A stretch of DNA of 64,000 nt from NCBI RefSeq assembly GCF_030440425.1, contig NZ_CP098023.1, positions 3,284,501 to 3,348,500 of the forward strand, written 5' to 3'. The stretch comes from Microbulbifer sp. MI-G (GTDB taxonomy: Bacteria > Pseudomonadota > Gammaproteobacteria > Pseudomonadales > Cellvibrionaceae). Below are positions 18,264 through 28,019 of the stretch, one piece after another (position 1 is the first letter of the stretch; the number at the start of each line of letters is the position of its first letter). Position numbers and translations under genes: made by a program. The notes under the pieces are model-generated. The model was not told the origin of the DNA and did no database searches. It was given only the letters and a program-made list of their open reading frames with translations.

Positions 18264-18704
18264 ATGCCTACCCAAAAAATCTATTTAGTGGCTGTAGATG
18301 GTAGCGAATGGGGAAACCGCGCTGCTGATTATGCCGTTAGTATGGCAAAACAGACTGGGGCAAGAATACGCATGATCACTGTTATACCATGGTCAAGCAA
18401 TGATTCTACCGATGAAGTGGTTTATCATACTGACAATGGTGGAAAAGAAGAAGAAAAAGATTACGCCAACAACAACATACTAGCGCCCATCATTGAGAAA
18501 CACAAAGACAGTGGTGTGGCGATTGAGAGTGAATATCTCTGGGGTAAACCAGTTGAGGTTATTCACAAAAGGGCAAAAGAAACCAAAGCAAACCAGATAT
18601 TTGTTGGACGCCGCGGTCGGTCCCGCTTCGCGAATCTGGTGTTGGGAAGCGTAGCTAATTCTCTTGCCCATACAGTGGGTAAGCCTATTACACTGGTACC
18701 TTAA
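18264..18704 (+). CDS. Universal stress protein (UspA family)
   Basis: 146 residues. The N-terminal strand YLVAVDGSEWGNRAA and the C-terminal nucleotide-binding motif G-x2-G-x9-G-S (GRRGRSRFANLVLGSVA, about residues 112-128) define an ATP-binding UspA-type protein of the cytoplasm. Preceded by AAGGAG at 18250-18255. It lies between the integrase remnants and the decayed att site, the cargo position corresponding to 41866-44178 of the younger island. Confidence 0.92.
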   Translation: MPTQKIYLVAVDGSEWGNRAADYAVSMAKQTGARIRMITVIPWSSNDSTDEVVYHTDNGGKEEEKDYANNNILAPIIEKHKDSGVAIESEYLWGKPVEVIHKRAKETKANQIFVGRRGRSRFANLVLGSVANSLAHTVGKPITLVP

Positions 18705-18779
18705 TCTCTGGAGAATGGGCTGTACTTATTTTGGGGGAGCTCAATATCCCCCTGGAAGAATTACCTTCCATTTCCCAGA

Positions 18780-18890
18780 GATCTAAAAGTCGTCCGGCCT
18801 GGAGGTTTGGGCAGCATATAACAATTCAGGCATACCCGGCTATGATACGATGAAATCCGTATCCATCGGGATGAGCAGTCTATAGACAAG
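18780..18890 (+). pseudogene. Second integrase C-terminal remnant
   Basis: CAGGCATACCCGGCTATGAT and GAAATCCGTATCCATCGG align with the last 20 or so codons of the remnant at 17490-17810 and of the intact integrase (the QAGHGIDYKEVEIYLNE segment). It is very short and not coding. It may derive from a third element or from a local duplication. Confidence 0.5.
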
Positions 18891-18947
18891 GGGAGGTGAA
18901 CAGGGAACATTCAGAAAAAAGGTCGCAGAGGCCCTGTTCCGATTCTG

Positions 18948-19065
18948 CGAATTTTTCTGCGCCTCCTGAAAGTCAATTTCTCATCTCCCGCAACCCGTTG
19001 AAATACCTGCGAAAGCTGATGGCGCTAAGCAGGATCTAAGCGCTGACTTCAACACTGCCAGTTTT
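18948..19065 (-). other. Decayed att site: tRNA-Ala 3' fragment plus island flank
   Basis: GCTGACTTCAACACTGCCAG (19042-19061) matches the anticodon arm and T-stem side of the tRNA-Ala(GGC) at 44517-44592 with few changes, and the preceding 70 bp (TTTTTCTGCGCCT, AGTCAATTTCTCATC) matches the flank of that tRNA (TTTTTGTGCACCT, AGTCAATCGCTCTTC). The fragment keeps the tRNA 3' portion only. This is what remains when an element integrates between an older island and the tRNA. Confidence 0.75.
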
Positions 19066-19371
19066 CGGTACACAGAAACGTAACCTTTGTGGCAGATGAA
19101 TAAATGGCCTTTTTGTGCACAGCTCCAGAACTTGACACCGGACAATGGTGACGCAAGTAGGTTTTAACGACACTCTCCAGGGTCAGTTTCTGCTTTTATG
19201 TCTCTACCGTGGGGTTCAAAAATACTTCGTGCAATAGCAATTTCCTACTCATGTCATATAAACGTCTCCAAACTAACATCCCCACCCCACGACCCTGTCA
19301 TACCTCTGACTCAATATGGAAGTTGGCCCACGAAAAGCCCACCATTCCAATCAACGACGGAGATTTAACGC
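19066..19371. other. Left end of the younger island, no gene seen
   Basis: No start signals or family features. The PhoX ribosome binding site region (GGAG at about 19358) is at its right end. Confidence 0.5.
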
Positions 19372-20601
19372 ATGAGCGATCCACACACGCTTACTCGCCG
19401 TAAACTCATCCGCACCGGCAGCGCCGGACTGGCCGCTCTGGCCCTGGGGCCGAGTCTTCTGGCTATGACACGGCCCCTGCAAGCCTATGGCCTGGTCCAG
19501 GTGGGCGATTTGGAGGCACCTAACGATCTCGGACTACGCCTACCCTTAGGCTTCCGCAGCCGCATTGTTGCCGCCGCCGGCCAGCGCCTGATCAAAGACC
19601 GCTGGTGGAGACGCACCAGCTACCGCTGGCATATCTACCCTGATGGTGGCGCCACTTTCCCCACCCAGGACGGCGGCTGGATCTATGTCTCCAACAGTGA
19701 AACCATTGCCCCGCTGGGCGGCGGTGTTTCCGCCGTGTGCTTTCGTCCCGATGGTGTGGTTGACGATGCTTACCGCATCCTCGGCAGCACCAACATTAAC
19801 TGCGCTGGCGGCCCTACACCCTGGAACAGCTGGCTGAGCTGTGAAGAAGTCGACTTTGGACGTGTCTTCGAGTGTGATCCCTACGGCCAGAAAGCTGCCG
19901 AAGAACGCCCGGCCCTGGGTTACTTCAAGCACGAGGCCGTGGCCGTTGATACCTTACTGGGTCAGCTCTTTCTGACCGAGGATGAACGCGATGGCCGCTT
20001 TTACCGCTTCTTACCCGACGGCCTGGACAGCCAGAACCGGCTGAACCTCCACGCCGGCATGTTACAGGCCGCCTCAGTGGACAGCCAGGGCTATGTAACT
20101 TGGCTCAACGTACCCAATCCTACCCCTAACTTATTCCAAACACCCACGCGCCAGCAACTGCCGGAAAGCACCACTTTTAATGGCGGCGAAGGTATCTGGT
20201 ACACCGATGGCTTCGTCTATTTCACGACCAAAGGCGATAACCGGGTATGGAAGCTGGATACCAACCTCAACCAGTTGAGTATCCTGTACGATGCCGCCAC
20301 CGCATCGGAACCGATTCTCACCGGCGTGGATAACATTACCGTATCCTCTGGCGGCGACCTGCTGGTAGCGGAAGATGGTGGCGACATGCAGATCGTGGTG
20401 ATTGATCAGGAGGGTAACCTGGCCCCCCTGCTGCAGATCGTTGGCCAGGACAATTCTGAGATCACTGGTCCTGCTTTCAGCCCGGATCACAGTCGGCTGT
20501 ATTTTAGCTCCCAGCGGGGCAGTGAAGTGTTTGGCGGTGGCTCCGGTCTTGGCATTACCTATGAGGTAACCGGTCCGTTTTCTGAGATTCTGGCACTTTA
20601 G
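19372..20601 (+). CDS. PhoX-family (DUF839) Tat-exported protein
   Basis: 409 residues. A twin-arginine signal (TRRKLIRTG, residues 8-16) with a hydrophobic stretch precedes a beta-propeller of the PhoX type. The signature GGPTPWNSWLSCEE (about residues 145-158) and the FKHEAVAVD and FLTEDERDGRFYRF segments are typical of PhoX phosphatases, which are Ca/Fe-dependent and periplasmic. It is shorter than classical PhoX (over 600 aa), so its phosphatase activity is uncertain. GC-rich codon use unlike the AT-rich neighbours suggests a different origin. Monocistronic. Confidence 0.85.
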   Translation: MSDPHTLTRRKLIRTGSAGLAALALGPSLLAMTRPLQAYGLVQVGDLEAPNDLGLRLPLGFRSRIVAAAGQRLIKDRWWRRTSYRWHIYPDGGATFPTQDGGWIYVSNSETIAPLGGGVSAVCFRPDGVVDDAYRILGSTNINCAGGPTPWNSWLSCEEVDFGRVFECDPYGQKAAEERPALGYFKHEAVAVDTLLGQLFLTEDERDGRFYRFLPDGLDSQNRLNLHAGMLQAASVDSQGYVTWLNVPNPTPNLFQTPTRQQLPESTTFNGGEGIWYTDGFVYFTTKGDNRVWKLDTNLNQLSILYDAATASEPILTGVDNITVSSGGDLLVAEDGGDMQIVVIDQEGNLAPLLQIVGQDNSEITGPAFSPDHSRLYFSSQRGSEVFGGGSGLGITYEVTGPFSEILAL

Positions 20602-21100
20602 GCTGGGGCCTGCGTTCCGCTGATGCGAGCGTGGACATTTTCCTGGCGTCTTTACCTGAGCATCGTGCGTACCACCATAGTTGCAACGGATGCGGTATGA
20701 TCGACTCAATACGCCACACGGCTTTGTTCAGTGTACCGCTCTCCGGACCCTCGGCCACAGCACTGGCCTGCAGGGTTTCAACTTTGTGAAAGTACCCGGC
20801 GATAAGCACCAAAGGGGGGAGTATGATAGTACACTGCTCTAAAGAATGTGACACTTGCGGCCTCCAGTCCATTTGTGGTGTCACTTTCTCCAGGTATAAA
20901 AAACCGGCGCAGTGTCCGGAATTAGTTCGTGGTTGTCTGGTAGAGATATCAGGCACACACTAGTGGATTTACACCGCTAAAACGAAAAGCGCCAAATTGA
21001 TATCGCCAAAAGATGACTGATGGGTGGATCTACAATGCAGCGGGACAGGGGCGAGCCCCAGATTACTGGGGTAAGATTTCTCTGCCCAGTAATACAGCAC
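20602..21100. other. Intergenic stretch without a supported gene
   Basis: Open frames here are antisense shadows. A faint match to the repeated leader (AAAGGGGGGAGTATGATA at about 20811-20828) may be a decayed copy. Confidence 0.5.
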
Positions 21101-22015
21101 CTAATTATATGAAACTTGCGTGATTTTTTCGGACACATCCCAAAGTCTATCTGCGACCGATTCGTCCAGAGCTTTCCTGTCGAGTTTTAACTGCTTCGGA
21201 CTGCCTATCAAGCCAAATTTTGGTCCATAAAAATCTCCGGCTTTCACCATGCTAGCTGAACTCGCTAGCAACTGTGGCAAGCAACCCCGTTCCACTGGCG
21301 AGGCTATCCATTTTGCCAACTTTCCACCAATACCGATAGATTGCTGACACTCTGTTGCGGTTAGCCCAGGATGGGCAGCAACAGCTATCACCGATGTATT
21401 ATTTTTCGTTGAAAGGCGGTTAAAAGAATTGACAAACAAAAGATTTGCGAGCTTGCTATCTCCATAACATTTCATGCGGTTATAAGGGCGTTTATCCCAG
21501 GTCAAATCGTCAAAATCAATAACTCCTTGCTTGTAGGCCAGACTTGATACCACAACAACTCTAGAACCATCAGTTGAAAGTAGCAGAGGCCACAGACGAC
21601 CTACTAAGGCAAAATGTCCGTAGTGATTTGTAGCCATATGAGCTTCGTGTCCACCCCAAACTGTTTGATGCTTTTCCAGGTTGACGACACCGGCGTTAGC
21701 CAGAACGATATCAAGTGATTTTCGACTTGAGGAAAACTCCTCTGAGAACGCTTTAATTGATGCCAGGTCAGTGAGATCCAGGGGTAAAACCTGAACATTC
21801 CCCTCACCAACAGTTTTCAGGATCCTATCTACAGCAATTTTTCCTTTCACTTCACTACGGCAAGCAATGGTAACACTGGCCCCTTTTCGCGCCATTTCAA
21901 GACTACTTTTGAATCCAAGGCCAACATTGCCGCCCGTGACAATAACCTCTTTACCGGACATATCCGGCATATCTGATAAAGACCAACTCACAATTGAGTC
22001 TCCTTTGATAAACAT
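21101..22015 (-). CDS. Short-chain dehydrogenase/reductase (retinol dehydrogenase-like)
   Basis: 304 residues. Rossmann motif TGGNVGLG (about residues 27-34), DLTDLASI, NAG (residues 107-109), catalytic Ser in VVVSSLAY and Y-x3-K (YGDSK) identify an NADP-type SDR of the retinol dehydrogenase/WW-oxidoreductase-like group. Substrate unknown. It has its own copy of the promoter repeat upstream on the minus strand, so it is a cassette of the same kind as those at 2-6 kb and 31-34 kb. Confidence 0.92.
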   Translation of the reverse strand: MFIKGDSIVSWSLSDMPDMSGKEVIVTGGNVGLGFKSSLEMARKGASVTIACRSEVKGKIAVDRILKTVGEGNVQVLPLDLTDLASIKAFSEEFSSSRKSLDIVLANAGVVNLEKHQTVWGGHEAHMATNHYGHFALVGRLWPLLLSTDGSRVVVVSSLAYKQGVIDFDDLTWDKRPYNRMKCYGDSKLANLLFVNSFNRLSTKNNTSVIAVAAHPGLTATECQQSIGIGGKLAKWIASPVERGCLPQLLASSASMVKAGDFYGPKFGLIGSPKQLKLDRKALDESVADRLWDVSEKITQVSYN

Positions 22016-22034
22016 ATCATATGCATATTTCGTA

Positions 22035-22090
22035 TAATATTAAGATAGTAATCGCCATGACTACTATTATCCTACTTACTGCCGCAGAAG
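22035..22090 (-). repeat. Promoter-bearing intercassette repeat, copy 6 (diverged)
   Basis: On the minus strand it reads GGCAGTAAGTAGGATAATAG, then GTAGTCATGGCGATTACTAT, matching the -10 and dyad half of the other copies. The -35 TTGATT is no longer recognisable. It ends about 20 bp upstream of the SDR start. Confidence 0.7.
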
Positions 22091-22211
22091 TCATTTTTCA
22101 TCAATTTTGCAAAATTTCATTGAATCAATTAATTTTATGAGAAATTGCAATCATATAAGATGGAATCACTTTACGCATGCAAAAAACTGACTCAGTGCCC
22201 GGTTTATATGG

Positions 22212-22355
22212 TCAGGCGCCCAGCAGAGATAACAAGCACACATCAGCTGGTTTATACTCCTGAAATGCAAAGTCGCTGAATCTGCGTAAGCACAAACTTA
22301 CAGTACAGATTTTGAATTGCAGTTCAAGATCTCTACCATCCATTTCTTTGCTCAT
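22212..22355 (-). CDS. Small hypothetical ORF, 47 aa
   Basis: The ATG at 22355 is preceded by GGAGGTTGCT, a strong ribosome binding site at ideal spacing. The product (SKEMDGRDLELQFKICTVSL to LLSLLGA) has a hydrophobic C-terminus. No family recognised. The longer frame to 22451 is less likely. Called on the start signal alone. Confidence 0.35.
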   Translation of the reverse strand: MSKEMDGRDLELQFKICTVSLCLRRFSDFAFQEYKPADVCLLSLLGA

Positions 22356-22451
22356 AGCAACCTCCAGTGTAAACGATGAAGTTATAAACCCTAGGAAATA
22401 GATAAAAGGTGAGCCTAACGGCTCTGTCAAAGTGCTTAAAAGGATCGACAT

Positions 22452-23139
22452 GACATATAGGTACAGGACTTTGACTGCAACACGGCAGATCGTAAATCGT
22501 CTGGGTTTCTCTTTTCTACCTGTGCAGACGCTCAGGGGTCGGCTGCAGAAAACCTATTACGGGTACACATTGAAATGCTGAAAATTCATCACTCAGCTCT
22601 GGGAGCGGCTATTCCAGCACTCTCTACTGCCATGTCGTTATTGACAGTTGTTAAACACCAGCACTATGCAATAGGAACACGAACAATACAATTTTAGTAA
22701 CCCGGCAAGTAATTATTCAATAGAACGATACCTAGCCAGGGCACCCGGTTTACTTCGCGGAGACACAAAGCAAAGGCTCTTGTGCCAAGCCGGTGGAAGA
22801 TCAGCATTGTCTAGGTCAGAAAATGGAAATTCGTGATCGTGATGGCTACGCCGCTCAGACCGCGTAGCCCATTATGTTTTTACTCTGCAAACTTAAGGTG
22901 CAAAACACATACCTATCTATTGCGACTCGCCTGCTCACTCTCCAAATAACTGCGTATCCTTCTATAGCTTATTTCCATATTTTCGAATACTCAAGAGTAA
23001 GCTACTTTTCAGCTGGCTAAGTCATCAAAAGGGATCCACTCAACATAACAAGGTGTAGGCTTTGTCGATAGATTGGCTAGCTTGACAGACTGACAATATC
23101 GCTACTTGTTCCATTCTTTTTAAATTTTCAAACAGTGTT
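22452..23139. other. Intergenic stretch with one strong hairpin
   Basis: No gene is supported. GGCTACGC and GCGTAGCC (about 22843-22870) form an 8-bp stem followed a few bases later by TTTTT, a possible terminator on the plus strand. Confidence 0.5.
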
Positions 23140-24117
23140 TTAATCCAATCCGTGAGACAAAATACGGCGCACAATCAGTTTTTCGGTACGTCCCGCCGCA
23201 TAAGTCGGTTGTATGGCTGAGGTGGTCACGAAGCCTTGTTGATGTAATAACGTTTCAGCATCATCATCCTCTTCCGCTGGCATATCAATGACACTGGGGA
23301 CATCCACAGATAAACCAGCAAATCCATCAAGTGCACCGCCCGCTGCTTCCTGAGCAATGGGACTGTTTGCCAAGTCATCATAAAACGATAGGACAAATGG
23401 TGCTGTATTTCCCACGACCGTAGCTGCAAACTCAATATCGTTAATATCCACATTTTTCAGTGAAGGAAAGTTCACATTTAATGCCATACCGATGGGTAAT
23501 AAAGGTTCTTTTCCATAGTCTTGTACAGCTGCCAGTACCTTGTTTGTAAGAATAGCAATTTTTTCCACTTCCCCTTCACCATCGTCATGACTAGCGCTGA
23601 CTGCAATGGCAGGAATCCCGCGCTGGGCAGCGGCAATGGCTGCACCTACCGTACCACTGTTTACCGTAAATACCCCCAGATTATTTCCCTTATTGGGCCC
23701 TGAAATAACAATGTCGGGCTTAGCACCAAAGAAGATCGGTGCAAGTATATCGATACCACGCAGCATAGCCATCACGGGCGTACCATTAACAAAAGTATAA
23801 TGAGGATCGTCATCTCTTGATCCAATAGGAGGCATGATAGGTGTTCCCGTATCGTCAAAAACCGGTAAAATTGGGCGCAGCAAAGCAATACTGGAAGATT
23901 TGCCGCTTTGATTTTGAGCTGGAAGGCTGACAATGACATTATGTCCCTGCTCGGTAAGCAAGTCATATAATGCACTGGTATTTTCTGAGGTAAAGCCATC
24001 ATCATTTACTAATAAAATATTCAACGGTTCCGGTAGTGTATGTCCAACAGAGTTTGAACCAGTGGACACAGTCATTACTACCATTACAATGGCAGTTAAT
24101 TGAATGAGTTTATTCAT
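23140..24117 (-). CDS. SurE-like 5'/3'-nucleotidase with signal peptide
   Basis: 325 residues from the ATG at 24117 (the frame is open to 24165). Unlike cytoplasmic SurE, a signal peptide (MNKLIQLTAIVMVVMTVSTG) precedes the domain. The metal-binding NDDG (residues 38-41), the NQSGKSSS segment and SGPNKGNN with NSGTVGAA match the SurE active site. The C-terminal 60 residues extend beyond the bacterial norm (about 250 aa). Exported SurE-like acid phosphatases are known in some marine bacteria. Monocistronic. Confidence 0.88.
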   Translation of the reverse strand: MNKLIQLTAIVMVVMTVSTGSNSVGHTLPEPLNILLVNDDGFTSENTSALYDLLTEQGHNVIVSLPAQNQSGKSSSIALLRPILPVFDDTGTPIMPPIGSRDDDPHYTFVNGTPVMAMLRGIDILAPIFFGAKPDIVISGPNKGNNLGVFTVNSGTVGAAIAAAQRGIPAIAVSASHDDGEGEVEKIAILTNKVLAAVQDYGKEPLLPIGMALNVNFPSLKNVDINDIEFAATVVGNTAPFVLSFYDDLANSPIAQEAAGGALDGFAGLSVDVPSVIDMPAEEDDDAETLLHQQGFVTTSAIQPTYAAGRTEKLIVRRILSHGLD

Positions 24118-24750
24118 TGTGATCATCTCTCTTTTATTGCCACTAAAGTTACATATAACAGACATTTAGTAGTAATCAGGCAAAAACTTCGTAAACAGGT
24201 GTTTTGGCAGAAAGACCAAGTCTAATGGTATAATCCTATCAAAAAAATATTGTTGACCAAAGTAAGCCCAGAGACTCCGTACAAGTAGATAGAAATACCT
24301 TGAACCCCCCATAGCCCCTTCACCATAAAGCGGTTTCATATAAGAAATATCTATACCGTTGGAAGCAACTTCCCAGCGCTTTATAGAGCTTGGCTATGGA
24401 TTCCGGTTATGGATCTTGCCATAGTACAGTCAGTATGCACGCACAGTGTAATTGCTTTCAATACCAATGATCGATTTTACGTCAATATCCAGTACTGCTA
24501 TTCGCCAGCTAATATAGTGTGCCCTGAAAAATCCTGAAATGAATTATGTATCAATTTTACAAACCAAAAACTTCGGATATCTTTACGATTTATATACTTC
24601 CCACGTTTTGGTTTTTCTCTCTTTAGTGACGTTTCTTACGCCATTCTTATAGTGATGTCCTTCAGAACAGGTATCATTGAAATGGTGAAAACCAAAGACC
24701 CGATACAAGAAGTAAAGCCCATGCAAAGCAATAAGTTAGAATCGTTTGTA
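24118..24750. other. Intergenic stretch without a supported gene
   Basis: AT-rich, no ribosome binding sites followed by credible frames. Confidence 0.6.
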
Positions 24751-24754
24751 CGGA

Positions 24755-25045
24755 TTTTCACTCCTCCAATACAGTGCTCAGCAACTCATAGGCACACACC
24801 AGGGCCACAGGAACATCCACAGCTTGCCCGTAGTGTGTGTCATGGTGGAACCGATACTGGCATAGTGGGTTGCATAGCGGTAACCGGAGTTGATCACTAC
24901 CAGCTTGTTGAACTACTCCTTGATCGTGATCAACCGGCGCAACGTGTGGTTTGAGAAATGGCTCTTCCCGCAACACTGGCAGGAAATTCCCCTTCCGTGA
25001 TGTATTCCTTATCGAACATTGGGTTACCAGAAACGAAAAGGCTGC
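24755..25045 (-). pseudogene. M15-type peptidase remnant
   Basis: The minus strand matches the intact gene at 33660-34037 over the YELL segment (near 24785), the HTTGQAVDVPV zinc segment (near 24830), the NSGYRY segment (near 24885) and the N-terminal cysteine region (near 24975). The C-terminal HLDDLE part is missing and frameshifts are present. Its position next to the DUF6632-like pair repeats the arrangement at 15.6-17.1 kb. Confidence 0.75.
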
Positions 25046-25153
25046 ATTGGACGGAGTTCAGAAATGAATTAGGCGATAAGCCTCTATATCTATGACAGAA
25101 TACAGTTTTTTCTACAGATAACGTCATTAGCGGTCCGTAAATCGGAGACAAAT

Positions 25154-25552
25154 ATGAATGACATTACTCGCGCCAAGTATCTTCCCATTGCCCTGATTAC
25201 TATAGGAATGATATTTATCTTTGCCATGTATCCGATGATGGCGTGGATATGGCCTGCGGGATGGGGTTTGACACCGCCGCAGCCTGAACACGAACAGATT
25301 ATTGCAGTGTTCTTTGCGATTTTGGGTATATTCCTGATTCTTGCCGCAAGAAATCCCACTGCTAACATTGATCTGATCTGGCTTACCATTTGGTTGAATC
25401 TCGTATATGCGACCATTGTGTTGTTGACCGTGCTAGCTGATCGCGCCGAAATAGCCAATTTGATCGGTAATATTCCGGTGCAGTATTTCATTGCATGGGT
25501 TCTCTGGTATCTGCTACCCAGGAATAAAAATCACTCATTATTGGCTTACTAA
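25154..25552 (+). CDS. Small four-helix membrane protein (DUF6632-like), copy B1
   Basis: 132 residues, very similar to copy A1 at 16042 (MNDITRAKYLPIALITIG, FAMYPMMAWIWPAGWGLTPPQPEHEQII). Four predicted helices. It begins about 110 bp after the M15 remnant start, preceded by GGAG, as in copy A1. The similarity extends to the non-coding flank, which shows a block duplication. Confidence 0.78.
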   Translation: MNDITRAKYLPIALITIGMIFIFAMYPMMAWIWPAGWGLTPPQPEHEQIIAVFFAILGIFLILAARNPTANIDLIWLTIWLNLVYATIVLLTVLADRAEIANLIGNIPVQYFIAWVLWYLLPRNKNHSLLAY

Positions 25553-25646
25553 TACTTTTACTCTAGGGAGGGGTGGCATTAGATTGTTTTTATTTTTTGA
25601 CTGTGGCCAAAACACCTTAAAAACGACTTCCACTCTGGAGAAAAAT

Positions 25647-26057
25647 ATGGACGACATCAGCCGTGTCAAAAACCTCATTATTGCTATGAGACTTATAGGG
25701 GTATTTTTCATCTTTGCCATTTACCCGCTTATGACATGGATATGGCCCTCGGGCTGGGGGTGGACACCGAGACAGCCTGAATATGAGCGGATCATTGCTG
25801 GTGCATTCGCAACCCTGGGTGTATTCCTAGTTATCGGCTCTAAATACCCTCTTAAATATATCAATCTAATCTGGTTCACAATTTGGTTGAACTTGGTATA
25901 TGCAACCATAATGCTTTTGATGGTCGCAGTTGATCGAAGCGGGGAAGAAAACCTGTTCGGAAATATTCCCGTGCAGTATTTAATTGCCGGAATTCTCTGG
26001 TATTTTATACCCAAAAACATTCGGAGACTAAAGAAAATACTCTACGGTGTTAGATAA
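25647..26057 (+). CDS. Small four-helix membrane protein (DUF6632-like), copy B2
   Basis: 136 residues from ATG 25647, preceded by CTCTGGAGAAA; the frame is open from 25491, but the family start fixes the ATG. Paralogue of A2 and B1 (MDDISRVKNLIIAMR, IYPLMTWIWPSGWGWTP, VQYLIAGILWYFIPK), with a basic C-terminal tail not seen in the others. Confidence 0.78.
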   Translation: MDDISRVKNLIIAMRLIGVFFIFAIYPLMTWIWPSGWGWTPRQPEYERIIAGAFATLGVFLVIGSKYPLKYINLIWFTIWLNLVYATIMLLMVAVDRSGEENLFGNIPVQYLIAGILWYFIPKNIRRLKKILYGVR

Positions 26058-26905
26058 ACCGATATACGATGTCTGGCTGCTGCAAAGAATCTGGAAATTT
26101 CATTTATTTGGGGCAGCAACCTTGAATCAATAAGTTGAATTATACATTAAACAAGCTCGCAATCAAAGGTATGAGATTGAAATTATCTTTAAGATGGCTA
26201 TGTGCTCTGAATACCATAATATATTTTACATGAAATTCATGTCGATATATTATATTAAAAACGATAATCAATACCCTTACTGCAAAAAAGTACATCGCCA
26301 GAAGCACTGGCAGGAAATCTGCTGGAAGCCTACCTTCCAATTCTTTAGAAATGTTGAAGCGCTATAAAAAAATATAGGGCAATTATATATCAAATCCTGG
26401 CATGCATATCGGTTTGATCATATCTGCCTGTGATTGGAATGAAAGAAATTTTTGTCCTGATTTTTCGCGAAACAAAAATGAATTTGGATATTATGCGCGT
26501 AGTTAAATAAAATAAACAATATATAAAGTCAATGCAGTTTTCAAAAAAATTTTGCTTTTTCAAGGGATAAAATTATTGTTAGCAGCAAAGTACAATTCTC
26601 CATCGGCCCACTCAAGCGTTATCTTTCACTGTGAGTGACTCTGTGCATATTAACCGGTGTCGGCCCTGGAAAATGTCCTGGAAGCACTTTCCGATAGTAC
26701 TGGTTGTGGACAAAATGAGAGCAGCGGAAGCCTTCCGGCCACCGCCAGAGATAAACTGCCTCGAAGCACTACTCTTCTGTACGATACTGCTTTAAAATGT
26801 CGATCAAACTGATGTCTTGTTGAAACTATATTTATTTACAGTTAAGCATAACTTAGCAAGAGTTACAATAAGGACATATTAAATATCAATTTCTTACGAT
26901 AGTTA
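26058..26905. other. AT-rich stretch without a supported gene
   Basis: A minus-strand open frame at 26140-26340 is hydrophobic but has no start signal. Nothing else is seen. Confidence 0.6.
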
Positions 26906-27565
26906 TTAATTTTCGCAAATTCTTACTAATCTTGGGGGATTTGGAAGAAGAACATCCACGCTGCAACTCTCAAACATATTGGTGCAAGAATTAAACGCGG
27001 ATGTTATGTAAAATGAAGATGTACTTTCGGGAACAAAAACACTAGTAACGCATCCAGTGAAAAATCGACAAAAATAGCTACTCCCACCATAAGTTACCAT
27101 CTCCTCATAACGACAATCCCCTTGATATGTATCTGATACCCAAACGGCTTGTCCACTTACATTGTAAACAACCATGTTGCCATCATCTTGAACCCTAAGG
27201 TGAGCTCCCGGATTTCCCCACGATTGAGAGCTCCAGTGGATATTAATATCAGTATCCAATTCACTCCTCAACCCAAATGCACCCTGGCCAAACATTTCTG
27301 CAAATCCATTACCATCCTTTAGTTTCGGATGACCTGCAGTTCCAGTAGACCAAAGTTGCATCTTAACAATATCGTCGGAAAGTACGAGGTTTCCATCCCA
27401 TTGCATTTCTAACTTGTATATACCATTCGGAGACCGTATGTATTCTCCTGACTGTAATCGTTCGAATGTGGTAAGCCTATCATCCGCCAGGATTTGCGGA
27501 GAAATCAAAGCCATCAGTAAAAATACTGATATGATACCAATTTTCTCTAATTTTTTTAACAGCAT
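26906..27565 (-). CDS. Secreted bulb-type lectin domain protein
   Basis: 219 residues. A signal peptide (IISVFLLMALISPQILA) is followed by a beta-prism II (bulb-type, mannose-binding) lectin domain, about residues 30-150. Sugar-site motifs of the Q-x-D-x-N-x-V-x-Y type are present as MQWDGNLVL and VQDDGNMVVY, with the closing VWVSDT. The C-terminal 70 residues hold eight cysteines and may form a disulfide-rich module. Such lectins occur in bacteriocins of the LlpA type (which have two domains) and in secreted adhesins; this one has a single domain. Monocistronic. Confidence 0.82.
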   Translation of the reverse strand: MLLKKLEKIGIISVFLLMALISPQILADDRLTTFERLQSGEYIRSPNGIYKLEMQWDGNLVLSDDIVKMQLWSTGTAGHPKLKDGNGFAEMFGQGAFGLRSELDTDINIHWSSQSWGNPGAHLRVQDDGNMVVYNVSGQAVWVSDTYQGDCRYEEMVTYGGSSYFCRFFTGCVTSVFVPESTSSFYITSAFNSCTNMFESCSVDVLLPNPPRLVRICEN

Positions 27566-28019
27566 AGCTATAATCCATATTGCATTTAGTAGTAAGGAAT
27601 ATTTCTCAGGATGTAATTACCATAACTGGCACTTCGCTAAGATATCAGATCGCAGGACTAAGTAATGCTGAAACGTACAGAAATTATGTCGAAAGATACA
27701 AAATATTGGCACCAATTCTTTTAATAAATTTCTGTTAATTAAATGAATCCATCTCTTAATTTAAAACTCTCATTGAGATCATGAGGTTAATTTAGGGGGA
27801 AGGATCAAAGTAATAAAAATAATTGGGTATATCCAAAACCTTTTGCGATTTTTTAAAAACCCATCAGTTTAACATTTACAATGTCAAATCTAATTGGAAT
27901 ATTTTTACCAGAAACGTGAAGTATTTCTAAAGGGAGGGTTTACTTAATCCTTGCGTATCCACAAGCGGTAATCAGTTGCGAGCTTGTCTTCACCTGCTCA
28001 TCTAACTGGTAGGATTGTA
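27566..28019. other. AT-rich stretch without a supported gene
   Basis: Probably the promoter side of the lectin gene; no gene seen. Confidence 0.6.
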
